DNA from: Oegoconia quadripuncta
Taxonomy: Eukaryota; Arthropoda; Insecta; Lepidoptera; Autostichidae
Direction: 5' to 3'
DNA: 64,000 nucleotides
NCBI GenBank assembly: GCA_949316235.1
Contig: OX438748.1
Coordinates: forward strand, 22,251,575 to 22,315,574
The notes beneath the pieces are model-generated. The model searched no databases. It saw only the letters and a list, made by a program, of their open reading frames with translations, and was not told the DNA's origin. Below, piece after piece: positions 29,603 through 39,765 of this stretch. The first letter of the stretch is position 1, and every line of letters starts with the position of its first letter. Made by a program: the position numbers and the translations under genes.

Positions 29603-29886
29603 CGTAATACACCACACTACAACTCACAATAAGTACCGCACGGTTACTAAACTATTATTTTTATTAAAAACACCGATATAATGTCCACACTAAAAACTAA
29701 AAATCTCCGCGCGTCAGAATCGAACGAACGAATTCAACGAACAGATAGAGGGCCGCGACCGCTCCGGTCGACTCGTGTCCACCCGCTCCGCGCCCCTCGC
29801 GCCCCGCATACCTACATCGCGCGCGACTGGATGCAAAGCGTTTGTTTTACTTAATCTTGTGGGAATGATTCATCGCACTTCTGAAC
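29603..29886 (-). other. Gypsy 5' leader
   Basis: Non-coding stretch between the 5' LTR and gag, GC-rich at 29740-29830 (gcgcccctcgcgccccgc). No canonical primer-binding site starting with TGG directly after the LTR. Confidence 0.6.
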
Positions 29887-30104
29887 TGTTAAAGACAGTG
29901 AAAAGTCGAGATATATGGTTTCAGTTAATTTATTACTCATTGGCGATCTATATAACACTAGTAAATTCTTCACACGCGATCTTTAATGCGACGTAGGGAA
30001 ACACCGCGGCCACGTCCTATCGCAAGGCCTCCGCTGAGGGAACTGAACGGGACGGAGGAGGCGACTCGAAGGTACTCGCCGCGCGCGCAGTGCTTGTCCT
30101 TATA
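29887..30104 (-). repeat. 5' LTR of the gypsy element
   Basis: No difference found from the 3' LTR by eye over 218 bp. Outer boundary fixed by the AAAG duplication at 30105-30108. It should carry the promoter; TATAAG lies at its upstream edge. Confidence 0.95.
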
Positions 30105-30108
30105 AAAG
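30105..30108. repeat. Target site duplication AAAG, right
   Basis: Matches 23940-23943. Confidence 0.85.
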
Positions 30109-30156
30109 CAAATTCAATGTGTCTACTGAAAATTTTTAACTCCTTAAATTCTTAAA

Positions 30157-30252
30157 TATCCTTTACACACAGCGCTATCTATTTCCACAGTAAGCAACTA
30201 TAGACTTGTATTGTGGATACCAGATGGTTGATATACTACATAACTACATTGT
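30157..30252 (-). repeat. SINE-A copy 6, tail fragment
   Basis: cacacagcgctatctatttc, ggataccagatggttgatat; the head is missing. Confidence 0.82.
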
Positions 30253-30281
30253 TTATTCAGTATCTAGGTTAAATAGTTAAG

Positions 30282-30980
30282 TTAAGGTATCAAAAGTAGT
30301 CGTGGCTGCCACGAGGACACGGCGCAGCACACCCTTGAGGAATGCCCAGCCTGGGCAGGGGAGCGCCGCGATCTCGTCGCAGCGGTAGGGGACGATCTCT
30401 CCTTGCCGGCCGTAGTCAAGGCTATGGTCGGCGACGAGAGGTCGTGGAAAGCGGTCCTCTCCTTCTGCGAGAGCGTGATCTCGCAGAAGGAGGCGGCGGA
30501 GAGAGAGAGGGAGGCCGATCCCTCCTCTCATCCCATCCGCCGCAGACGCACTGGGACCCGGAGAAGGGCGTATGCCCACCTTCTCCCCCCTACCTAGCGA
30601 GGTTGGGTGGTGACTCGGGGGAGTCACCACCCACACGCAAGCCTCGCGAGAAGGCGCGCGTGGTGTTCCCACGCGCCTTCTTGAGGTGGCTGGACCAGGA
30701 GATTCCTCCCTGCTCCAGCCTATAGGAGGGCCCGCCGCCGCCGTTGCCCTGGCGGCGGGCGCCGCGCTGGCGTGGCTGCGGACGATTACCGAGGGGTACC
30801 CGTGGCCACGCCGTTTCGGTGCGCGCGGAGGGACACCGGGGGGTTTTTAGTGGGTAGGACCGCTCCCGTCTGGAGCGGTGAGTCCCACATATCCTCGCCG
30901 CTGACCCCCGTCAGCGGCGGGTCGAACGCGTAAATGTGTTTTCCCCCCGACAAAAAAAAAAAAAAAAAAAAAAAGGTGTC
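30282..30980 (+). pseudogene. R1-clade LINE: RT C-terminal zinc finger and 3' UTR
   Basis: The plus-strand frame begins mid-protein, with GCHEDTAQHTLEECPAWAGE and then LPAVVKAMVGDERSW and SFCESVISQKEAAERERE, ending at about 30598. This is the C-terminal Cys/His motif (C-x7-H-x4-C plus a preceding Cys in complete elements) and tail of lepidopteran R1-clade LINEs. A GC-rich 3' UTR follows (gtgggtaggaccgctcc, ctgacccccgtcagcggcgg) and a poly-A of 22 at 30953-30974. Strongly 5'-truncated, not functional. The GC content contrasts sharply with the AT-rich neighbourhood. Confidence 0.8.
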
Positions 30981-31789
30981 AAAAGTAGCTCCAAATGGTT
31001 CGTGTAATATTCGTGAGACACGGCTGCGGTGTCGCCAGTTCGCTTTTCTTGAACTTGGCTCGACACGCTGTCGTGTGTCCATAGATGTATATTCTCCCTT
31101 GTGCGCAAAAGCATGTTTACTTACTTTTTATATGTTTTGCAATTAGTTTCTTTTATTTAAATTAAGATCAGATGTAATTCGGGCCAAATACAATTACATT
31201 AAGTAAATAATATAAAAAAAAAAATTTACATCATTAACGGTTAAGCGAATAACGTCTTTATGATCTCTCTGAAACACAGATAATACATTACCTCGTAAAC
31301 TAACAGTTGAAAGTTAACGTTTTACTAATTAACTGTTAATTTAAAATAATAAAGTCGGCATACTTATTGATAAAGATAATTGAATTTCCAAATGCATTTG
31401 CCAAGTTTTTGATATTAAATTGTTAAGATCTGAAACTCGGAATGAGGTCAAGTGCCCCTATAAGCGATCCGCTGCATGCGTTTTGGATGCGTGCTTAATG
31501 CGTTTTGTTACAATGATTTTTAATGATTAATTACATGCGGTTCCATTTCGGGTAACATTGGCCGTCATTAACATAAAACACAGTATACTCATACAGGAGT
31601 TACAGTGTCAAGTTTTGTAGCTCTTTCATTATGAACAACTCTATATAGAATATTTAGAAAAGCCCCGAAAGTATATACAAGCTCTCGGGTTTTAACGCGT
31701 TTGTGCTGTGTAGCTACTCTTAATGTATGATGTCTCCGTATTAACTCCTCTTTTTAATTATTTATTTATATGTATTATTAGCATGTAGT
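30981..31789. other. No gene seen
   Basis: AT-rich, no recognised repeat or frame of interest. Confidence 0.5.
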
Positions 31790-31942
31790 AGAACGGGAAC
31801 GGTGAGGGAGGGCAGGTCGAGGGGGACCTGGAGCAGCTTATGCGTTCCCAGGTATTCCCTACTGCCGAGGAAGGTCGCCGCGGGGTTTTGGTGGGTAGGC
31901 GAGCGGTACGCGTAATGCGTTTCCCCGCGAAAAAAAAATGGT
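31790..31942 (+). mobile_element. R1-clade LINE 3' tail
   Basis: gacctggagcagcttatgcg, gaaggtcgccgcggggtttt, gtgggtaggcgagcg, gtttccccgcgaaaaaaaaa. Same layout as 30840-30974. Confidence 0.7.
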
Positions 31943-32895
31943 GGACACACTGATAACATGTGCTATTAAATGAGAAAAAATACAACTACAACATAATAAT
32001 TTTCTCTTATAGCAATCGTCGCAACTGTTTAGAATTTATTTCTGTTCAAATAGTGTGAATTAGCTGTCTTGACAATGCTTTTCGTTTTTTTACGGTAGGC
32101 ACTCTTTCTGCCTGCATGGATTTATTTTTATTAGAACGCATCATATGCTTGTCACGTGGTCATGTGACCTGTCCATTGTCATTATTTTTTGCGTATTTTG
32201 TATATCTCTAGATCGCTGCCAACAGTATGGTTATTACAGTACAAATATAATTAAGATTTATAATAAAGCGTCAGTTGAATAAAAGTATTTTATTTAGAAA
32301 ATAGAGATCTAAGATTTAATGAGATTTAATGTTTTTATTTATTCTGTGTGTTATTTACACAGTGCTTATTGGTTTGTGTATGTTTTAATTGTACGTACTG
32401 TGTAGTGAATTGTATCTAATAGAGACAAAATTTTACTCTGCCCACTGATAGAGTCCCTACTGTACCCCTTTTATACTTAACGTTTAAACGGCATCCTTAG
32501 ATGTAATAAAAGTTATTATTTCCGTCGTTTCCAAAGTTATCACTGCAATGTTTTAATTATTAACTTACGGATTATCTTGCAAATTGCATTGTTTCGCACA
32601 AGAGTTAGCATTGTGAGTGGCAATTATACTTGTAAGGAACCGAAAAGTGGAAAAAATGTACTGAGAAGTAGTTAGGTATTTTTCAACGCCCGACGGACAA
32701 ACGACGGGTGTTATGTATTTGACGTAGGGTTGCCAGATCGGTGAACCAAAATATCCGGACATAATTTCGAAATGCCGGGATTTACCACTTATTGTCTGGA
32801 GAAATAAATATTCAGTATGAAAATGTAAATAAAAGCGTAAAAAATAACTAACTAACTACTTGTCCTTCCGCAATACGACCATACCACAGCATATA
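31943..32895. other. No gene seen
   Basis: AT-rich, nothing recognised. Confidence 0.5.
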
Positions 32896-33436
32896 TTAGG
32901 TCCTTACCTATGAAATTGGCGTTTTGTATGAAGAATTTCATTAAGACTGTTTTCTCCATACAAACATTTTTGATTTTTTTTTTGGGAACGGCTAATCCAA
33001 ATTTAGCTAAACTTTGTGTGTATTATCCGATAACATTAAGTTAAGTATAGGCAGCGTTAATTTTTAAAAGTAACGGCTATACATATAAAAGTTTCAGCGA
33101 ATCTAAGAAACGATTAGGGGAAGCACATGAAAGGGCTCTGTTAAATTTTTTTTTATTATGTGATTTAGCCCAGAAATAAAAAAATATTTCATGTGATATA
33201 AAAAATATTTTACTGGGTGCGCGTGATACATCTTCGGCTACATCGTCACTTTCCATCAGGTGAGATTGTAGTCAAACGCGGGAACCAGTTTTTAATAAAA
33301 AAAAAATGTGAAACATTAAAATAATATTCCATTTTTCAAATAAAAAACAAATTTGGATATAGCTTTGAAAATCGCAGGAATTGGTACATATGATTCACGA
33401 AGAAAAAAAACGCCAATTTCATAGGTAAAGACCCAA
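32896..33436. mobile_element. MITE with TTAGGTCCTTACC ends, copy 1, interrupted
   Basis: Terminal inverted repeats of about 32 bp (ttaggtccttacctatgaaa / inverse ttgggtctttacctatgaaa), TA on both sides (32894-32895, 33437-33438). The interior matches 38287-38720 except for an extra piece at about 33197-33305. No coding. TA target suggests a mariner-type source. Confidence 0.82.
33197..33305 (+). mobile_element. LINE 3' end inserted in the MITE
   Basis: gatacatcttcggctacatc, ccatcaggtgagattgtagt, ending in an A-run. Flanked by atgtga on both sides (about 33191 and 33306), a plausible target duplication. The same LINE end is at 45540-45640. Confidence 0.7.
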
Positions 33437-33459
33437 TATAATAGTTTGACAATAAGGTA

Positions 33460-33660
33460 TCTAACTAATATTACAAATGCAAAAGTTTGGATGTTTGTTT
33501 ATTATTGATTTGAATGAAATTTGGTATATAGGTAGAAAATACCTTGGATTAAGACAAAGAACAATTTTATCCCGATAGAGTAATTCCCGCAGGATAAACA
33601 AACTCAACATATCCCCGATAAAGTTACTCGACGCAGGCGAAGCCGCGAGCGGAAAGCTAG
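33460..33660 (+). mobile_element. Non-autonomous Helitron-like element, copy 1 (complete)
   Basis: Starts TCTAACTAATATTACAAATG and ends ggcgaagccgcgagcgg-aaagCTAG, inserted between A (33459) and T (33661), as expected for Helitrons (5'-TC, CTRR-3', A^T target). GC-rich hairpin potential just before the end. 201 bp, no coding. Confidence 0.75.
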
Positions 33661-34367
33661 TTATTTATAATTTTTTACCAATATTAGTCTTCTCGAGAGA
33701 GAGGGCCTATTACGTAAATTTAAACGTTTCAATCGTCCATCGGCCATCGTTGACGATCATCGTGTAAAAGTTACTGCATTACGCATGTCGTCGTTTTACA
33801 TTCGTATACAATGAATGAATTTCGTATACAATGAAATTAGAATTGTCTAAAAGTATTGCTACTCGACACTAGACGACGCCTTTGTGTACTTTTGAAAAAA
33901 CGTTTAAATTTACGTAATAGACCCTAAGATTTCGCGAGTTTGACGACGATGATCGTAATAATCGTTTACGATGGACCCATAGTTCGACTTACGTAATAGA
34001 TCCTCAGGTCAGAGCGATTTTTTTTATTTTGTATTTAAAAATAAATCTTAATTTATAGAAGAGAGTGTCACTAGACGGAATTTACCCTCTTATTTATTTA
34101 TTTATTTATTTATTTACAGCCTGTAATATTCTGCAGGGCAAATACGTAGGTACTCCCAAAAATAAATCTTTTGAAAACGCCGGCGACAGAAGCGCGTTTA
34201 TTGCGCACAGTAGACATCACTAATGACATTAATTAATGATAAATTTAATGATACGCTTAATGAATCATTATCGTTGATTTATTGGTATCGTAATTGGTGC
34301 AAGAATGTAAAGAACGGTCGTCAGAGAAACGTTTGTCTCGTCTCGGCGGATGTTTTATTTAGAACTT
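33661..34367. other. No gene; contains (TTTA)n
   Basis: No gene. (TTTA)n at about 34090-34115. Two lines of similar sequence, ttacgtaatagaccctaaga and cttacgtaatagatcctcag (near 33910 and 33990), and their inverse tattacgtaaatttaaacg (33708) suggest a small palindromic element in 33700-34010. Confidence 0.4.
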
Positions 34368-34700
34368 TTTTTTTTATAAGAGAGGGCGGCAAACGAGCAT
34401 GCGGGTCACCTGATGGAAAGCAATCACCGCCGCCCATGGACACCCACAATACCAAAAGGGTCACAGATGCGTTGCCGGCCTTTGAGGAAGGTGTAGGCTC
34501 GTTTCTTGAAGGTTCCAATGTCGTTCTCGTTCGGAAATACCACTGCAGGAAGTCCCATTCACAGGGTGGTCGTACGTGGTAGGAAGTTTCTTGAGAAACG
34601 TACAGTGGTAGAGTTCCACTCATCCAGGTGATGTGGATGGAATTTTAATTTTCGGCGAGAAGTGTATCGGTTAAATTGAGCAGCGGGTATTAGCTCGAAC
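34368..34700 (-). mobile_element. LINE C-terminus and 3' end
   Basis: T-run at 34368 (A tail). The minus strand encodes the same [11 protein letters not shown] / FKKRAYTF block as 9006-9350, closely similar. Confidence 0.78.
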
Positions 34701-34807
34701 ACTCAACTAAACTCAACTCAACAGAACAGAACTCAGAACAGTTATTTAGAACTCTTTTTAAAAAATAAAAGCGAAGTCAGTAGAGTACTGATTGCATTTA
34801 TATCAAA

Positions 34808-34957
34808 TCAGCACTAGTAACATGACAAGCGCGATAAACGTTTATGTCGCGCGAGATAATATTTGTCCTGCTCATTCGCATGAACGAAATATACAATTAT
34901 CCCACTCTGACGCGTACATCGCGCGCGACTAACGATATCATGATACGGGGGCAGATA
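34808..34957. mobile_element. MITE with cgataaacgtttatgtcgcg core, copy 1
   Basis: About 150 bp with imperfect inverted ends (cagcactagtaacatg / inverse tgcccccgtatcatg) and the core cgataaacgtttatgtcgcg. Copies at 38925-39072 and in the left arm of the inverted duplication (37865-37991). Confidence 0.6.
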
Positions 34958-35015
34958 CTGTTAAAAACTGAATTATAAGTAGGTACTTTTGTCAGCAGTT
35001 GGTGTGTGTAGTCTA

Positions 35016-35203
35016 TCTAACTATATTATAAATGGGAATGTTTGGACGTTTGTTTATTTGTTTGTTGATCAATCACGGCGAAACGGGTGAAAGGATTTGG
35101 ATGAAATTGAGTATATAGGTAGAATATACCCTTGATTAAAACATAGGATACTTTCTATCCCGATAAAGTAAGTAGTTTGCGCGGGATATACAAATGAAAC
35201 ATA
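35016..35203 (+). mobile_element. Non-autonomous Helitron-like element, copy 2, 3'-truncated
   Basis: tctaactatattataaatgg, gatttggatgaaattgagta, tatcccgataaagtaagtag; lacks the CTAG terminus. Confidence 0.7.
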
Positions 35204-35785
35204 CAAAACATAAAAAACGCACCTCCCCTTGAATTGTAACCAGTTGTAATCATCATAGAAATAAGCAAATATTTAAAATTTTACATACCATAATTATATC
35301 GGGAATAGGAATAATTAAAAATAATAAGAATATGACAAAGGGAAGATATAGATATATATATACATACATAAAGAACAAGAACTCACTGTTTTAGATTTAA
35401 GCATAGTCGTAGTCTTTAGAGTATTAAATGTAAAAAGAAACAAGTTAATTTATAAATTATATTTTTGTAAACAAGAGCACGGACCATGTGTCTGTGGAGA
35501 TTTAAATTACTATTAATAAAAAAAAAAAAATCGCCCGTTGTATGCTTTTTTCTTAATCTCTATTCAATTTGTTCTGGCGCGCGGGTACGCATTTGACCAC
35601 AATCTCACCTGATGGACTCTATTATTGTTTCTCGAGTTTATATTAGTTCTCGAGGACTCTAAGAGATGGCGCTCTTTTATGTACTAAGAAAAATGAAAAA
35701 GATTTCTTCGCGACTCCATCTAGCACATACATCAATGGATAAAACAGGTAAGCATATTTGGACATACCCAAACGGGTTGGAGACT
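35204..35785. other. No gene; LINE scrap
   Basis: AT-rich. A 40-bp LINE scrap at 35580-35620 (catttgaccacaatctcacc) is the only recognised piece. Confidence 0.4.
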
Positions 35786-35789
35786 TCAC

Positions 35790-36070
35790 ATGCCTTAGAA
35801 TTTTTATTTCTCAGGCATACAGATTTCCTTACGATAATTTCCTTCAGCGTTTAAGAGCAGTCGGATAAATGCACATAAGTAATTAAAATTTAAAAACTCG
35901 TTGGTACTTGACCTCCCAAACTGGGAGATGGCGTTATAACCGTCTTAACATGACTCTATAGGATATCATCATCAGCTGGTAAACATCCCACTGCAGGGAT
36001 ATAGGCCTTCCTTCGTATATGTGGGAGTATGGGCCATAGTCCACCACGCTGGCCCAATTGGTTGGTTGGG
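35790..36070. mobile_element. Dispersed repeat with gcagggatataggcc motif
   Basis: Shares tttctcaggcatacagattt, agcgtttaagagcagtcgg, cactgcagggatataggcct and gggccatagtcc with 7938-8190, but with the modules in the reverse order. Confidence 0.5.
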
Positions 36071-36735
36071 AAGGAATTAGGATTTAATATCCAAAATTGG
36101 GAAAGAAATAGGATTTACAGTTCAGTGAGTGAAAGAGCTCGATACTGATTTTCTCTCTACAGACTATTAAGTATTTCTGACAATCGTCTAGTCCCATTTG
36201 GACACTTCCACCAATATTTTGGTCCCTTTAACACACTAAATAACAATTAAAAACAAAACGCGGCTGTAAAATTAACAACGTCCTCACAACATCAACTAAA
36301 AAACATTGAAATGTGAACTCTAATAAATGAGCAAACATATTTACCAGACTTTACAATATCTTTACCAACCAAAATTCCTTAAAGCCCCACTTGAATTTAC
36401 ATACATTTCGTAAGGAACACAATTACCACGTGCCACAGGATTATGACCCGTGTTGGTTCTGTTGGTTTTCAACGGTGTTTGTAAAGGATGGTCGAAATTA
36501 GCGGGTACTACCGCGGCGTGGTAAAGGGCCCTACCGAAGGGCTAATAGTTAGGGTAAATATGGCCAAAGGCACAAATATATAGGTTTTGAACGAAAATAG
36601 ATTAAGGTTTGAACAGACGCGGCGTGTTTGTCGATGGTATAAAAAGTTGGACGGCGACTTATTTTTGGATAAATTTTAAACTTATTTATAGAGAAAGAAA
36701 TCTTCAAATATCTGTTGAAGGTTAACAATCAGGTA
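36071..36735. other. No gene seen
   Basis: AT-rich, nothing recognised. Confidence 0.5.
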
Positions 36736-36739
36736 CAAA

Positions 36740-36910
36740 TATTACACAGTCGAGACACATGCAAGAAATAACATTGTGTTTGCCATCTAATTGTCGGTGT
36801 CGCAAGGTGGAGTCAAAAAGGTCTCCAACTCAGCATAGGTTGTAGCCGTTCACTACAACGCTGGTTTTCAGTGGAGCCTCTAAATGACCCACGGACACTG
36901 GTCAACAAAT
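36740..36910 (-). mobile_element. LINE 3' end (tail family E)
   Basis: tcggtgtcgcaaggtggagt, ctccaactcagcataggttg, acaacgctggttttcagtgg, as at 22195-22465. Confidence 0.6.
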
Positions 36911-37078
36911 GTACATACAAATAACAATTACAATTAATAGGAGTAATCAGCAAGATCCGATGAGAGGATACATACGTGTATACAAAATGATTTCTTTACA
37001 ATAATACACCCTATTATATAAACAAACCTACATATAGAAACAGTCTAATTCGTGTAATTCCCATTAACTAGTGACGTC

Positions 37079-37141
37079 AGTCTTGATTACGAACAACTTT
37101 CCCCGAGGAACCATAGTCGATTTCGATCAAAAAAATTTCGG
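37079..37141. repeat. Repeat G (ttgattacgaacaac)
   Basis: tcttgattacgaacaacttt, gaggaaccatagtcgatttc; also at 61208-61270 and inverted at 43625-43700. Position within a larger element unknown. Confidence 0.6.
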
Positions 37142-37427
37142 ATGCCCATACAAACTAAACCAGGAATGGAATTTTCATCCAGGCTGCGCGGATGGCGATA
37201 GCAGATTTTTTGGCACTTCCCACTAATGACGCTATTGTCCATCACTCGTTATACTGATCCCTTAGTCGACTTTTTTATGACACCCACGGGAAGAGAAAGG
37301 TTGAGCCTCCTACTCTGTCGGAAGGAAATTTAAAAGCTATGGTCTTGTCGGTAGAGTCCTTTCCACACATCTCTACATTCAGCCTTTTCTTTGACTTCTT
37401 AATACGACACGGCATTTACTTTTTCTT

Positions 37428-37640
37428 TTACTTGTACCATGTTCTTCTAGGCCTTCCTCTCTTCCTCTTCCCCTCCACTTTTCCTTCAATGATGTACTTG
37501 ATAAAGTTGTCATGTCGTATCAGATCACCCAACATCTTTCCCATTCTGTTTTCAATGATCTTCATAAACACTTTTTCCTCATTAACCATCTGCAGGACCT
37601 CATCATTGCTATTTCTTTCCATCCAGCTTATTTTTTCCAT
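37428..37640 (-). pseudogene. LINE RT C-terminal fragment, left arm
   Basis: 70 codons with ISWMERNSNDEVLQMVNEEK, MLGDLIRHDNFIK and EGKVEGKRKRGRPRRTW, the typical C-terminal end of RTE/Jockey-type endonuclease-RT proteins (LIRH, EGKVEGKRxRGRPR). The upstream RT domain is missing. Confidence 0.75.
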
Positions 37641-37864
37641 TCGTCGCTGGTAAATTCACGGCACGGTAAAAGTGTTGGCAAAAGCGATGAATTCCATGTC
37701 CATTTAAGACTTCTAATACGAGGCGCGAGGCTGACCGGGATCGCGTTGTATTCCAAGATCGTATATTAAGTAAGTGACTATTATGACCCCAGGGATTAAA
37801 TTGTCTGCATTGACAATTCAAATATTTGTTTGTATAATATTAAAGTTAAAAAAAAACACGTACA

Positions 37865-37991
37865 CAGACCAGCTCCTGTAGCATGGCATCATTTGTCTCG
37901 TGCGACGTAGGAGTGAGAGTGGGATAGTTATATATTTCGTTCAAGCGAATGAGCAGGACTAATATTGTCTCGCGCGACATAAATGTTTATC
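37865..37991. mobile_element. MITE with cgataaacgtttatgtcgcg core, partial (left arm)
   Basis: Inverse of 38950-39072: ccagctcctgtagcatggca then ttgtctcgtgcgacg; cut off at the inner edge of the arm. Confidence 0.6.
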
Positions 37992-38286
37992 CATATTAAT
38001 ATGGAAGTCCAACAATTTTCGGCTGGTGACCCCACTCCTGCTGAACAACTTTCCATTATTAACCATAGCTGAATTCAGCCGCGCGGCAAGGCGATGATTG
38101 GAACGAGAATTGAAATATCGCCGGGTGACGTCTGTCAAAAATTGGCATTCGCGACCACGTTCTAGCATACATCAATCACGCTATAGTGGGGTGTGGTGAC
38201 TATACAGCCCTTGGCCGTGAGAGCACCGCACTGTCGCGCGATGCCAGTATGCGTTGCAGACGCAAAATTACTGAATATCCTTTGTA
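37992..38286. other. Spacer of inverted duplication, left part
   Basis: More GC-rich than the surroundings (for example cagccgcgcggcaaggcgatg), no frame recognised. Unpaired region between the arms. Confidence 0.4.
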
Positions 38287-38720
38287 TTAGGTCCTTACCT
38301 ATGAAATTGGCGTTTCGTATGAAAAATTTCATTAAGACTGTTTTCTCCATACAAACATTTTTGATTTTTTTTTGGGAACAGCAAATCCAAATTTAGCTAA
38401 ACTTTGTGTGTATTTTCGAATAACATTAAGTTAAGTATAGGCAGCGTTAATTTTTAAAAGTAACCGCTTTATAAAAGTTTCAGCGAATCTAAGAAATGAT
38501 TATGGGAATCACATGAAAAGAGCTCTGTTCAAATTTTCTCTCTAGCTTCAAAATCTAGCCCAGAAATTAAAAAATATTTCATGTGAAACCATGAAATAAT
38601 ATTCCATTTTCCAAATAAAAAACAAATTTGGATATAGCTTTGAAAAGCGCAGGAATTGGTACATATGATTAACGAAGAAAAAAAACTCCAATTTCATAGG
38701 TTTCATAGGTTAAGACCCAA
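38287..38720. mobile_element. MITE with TTAGGTCCTTACC ends, copy 2 (uninterrupted)
   Basis: TA-flanked (38285-38286, 38721-38722), same inverted ends as 32896-33436, without the LINE insertion, so it shows the empty structure. A 10-bp tandem duplication tttcataggt sits at the right end (38694-38710). Lies in the spacer of the inverted duplication. Confidence 0.82.
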
Positions 38721-38924
38721 TATAAAGTAATTCAAATATCTGTTTAGAAACCTTGGGTGACAAATGAGCTGGCAGCTACATCGGGCAGCGAATTAGCCTT
38801 GCTTTCAAGAGGTAATGCAGTGGAGTCTTTTGGGCACTGTTTGAACCTCGAACACGTTTTCTACCTTTCATAGTTATAGAGAATATAGAGGGCGTATTCA
38901 GACATTGATTACTATTAGTTACTA

Positions 38925-39072
38925 CCAGCACTGGTAGCATGATAGGATCGATAAACGTTTATGTCGCGCGAGAGAATATTAGTCCTGCTCATTCACTTGA
39001 ACGAAATATATAACTATCCCACTATCACTCCTACGTCGCACGAGACAAATGATACCATGCTACAGGGGCTGG
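38925..39072. mobile_element. MITE with cgataaacgtttatgtcgcg core, complete copy
   Basis: 148 bp with inverted ends ccagcactggtagcatg / inverse ccagcccctgtagcatg. The inner edge of the right arm lies inside it. Confidence 0.65.
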
Positions 39073-39765
39073 TCTGTGTACATTTTTTTTTTAACTTTAA
39101 TATTATACAAACAAAATTTGAATTGTCAATGCAGACAATTTAATCCCTGGGGTCATAATAGTCACTTACTTATACGATCTTGGAATACAACGCGATCCCG
39201 GTCAGCCTCGCGCCTCGTATTAGAAGTCTTAAATGGACATGGAATTCATCGGTTTTGCCAACACTTTTACCGTGCCGTGAATTTACCAGCGACGAATGGA
39301 AAAAATAAGCTGGATGGAAAGAAATAGCAATGATGAGGTCCTGCAGATGGTTAATGAGGAAAAAGTGTTTATGAATATCATTGAAAACCGAAGGGGAAAG
39401 ATGTTGGGTGATCTGATACGACATGACAACTTTATCAAGAACATCATTGAAGGAAAAGTGGAGGGGAAGAGGAAGAGAGGAAGGCCTAGAAGAACATGGT
39501 ACAAGTAAAAGAAAAAGTAAATGCCGTGTCGTATTAAGAAGTCAAAGAAAAGGCGGAATGTAGAGATGTGTGGAAAGGACTCTACCGACAAGACCATAGC
39601 TTTTAAATTTCCTTCCGACAGAGTAGGAGGATCAACTTTCTCTTCCCGTGGGTATCATAAAAAAGGCGACTAAGGGATCAGTATAACGAGTGATGTACAA
39701 TAGCGTCATTAGTGGAAAGTGTCAAAAAATCTGCTATCACCAATCCGCGCAGCCTGGATGAAAAT
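38950..39765. repeat. Inverted duplication, right arm
   Basis: Inverse of 37171-37991. Differences seen are scattered single bases and few-base changes, such as ctacattcagcc versus ctacattccgcc. The spacer between arms is about 960 bp. Confidence 0.9.
39296..39508 (+). pseudogene. LINE RT C-terminal fragment, right arm
   Basis: 70 codons nearly identical to the minus-strand fragment at 37428-37640 (a few substitutions, such as MNIIENRRGK for MKIIENRMGK). Both arms keep the frame open. Confidence 0.75.

Larger units (their letters stand above)
23944..30104 (-). mobile_element. Ty3/gypsy LTR retrotransposon, young, nearly intact
   Basis: A 6,161-bp element on the minus strand bounded by two 218-bp LTRs in which I find no difference by eye, flanked by the 4-bp duplication AAAG. 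Order in element sense: 5' LTR (29887-30104), leader of about 280 bp, gag-protease frame (29602-27410), RT-RNaseH-integrase frame (27458-24975), a 3' non-coding region of about 810 bp with a hairpin array, 3' LTR (23944-24161). No env-like frame. RT-RNaseH-IN order places it in Ty3/gypsy (Metaviridae). The bases after the 5' LTR (GTTCAGAAGTGCG in sense) do not start with the usual TGG, so I could not assign a tRNA primer. The polypurine tract is weak (AGGAAGG about 5 bases from the 3' LTR). Identical LTRs imply recent integration; the frame change at the start of RT is the one doubt about activity. Confidence 0.95.
37171..37991. repeat. Inverted duplication, left arm
   Basis: About 820 bp that recurs in inverse orientation at 38950-39765, nearly identical over most of its length. 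It contains, in order, a LINE 3' region, a LINE RT C-terminal frame on the minus strand (37428-37640) and a MITE part (37865-37991). Both arms carry the same LINE-MITE junction, so one was copied from the other after the elements had landed. Confidence 0.9.

Noticed and set aside
30277..30725. 127- and 131-codon frames in the GC-rich R1 end
   Set aside because: Frames other than the one with the Cys/His finger; explained by the GC-rich LINE sequence.
37339..37653. 104-codon frames MVLSVESFPHIS... on both arms of the inverted duplication
   Set aside because: Antisense to the LINE C-terminal frame; present twice only because the arms are duplicates.
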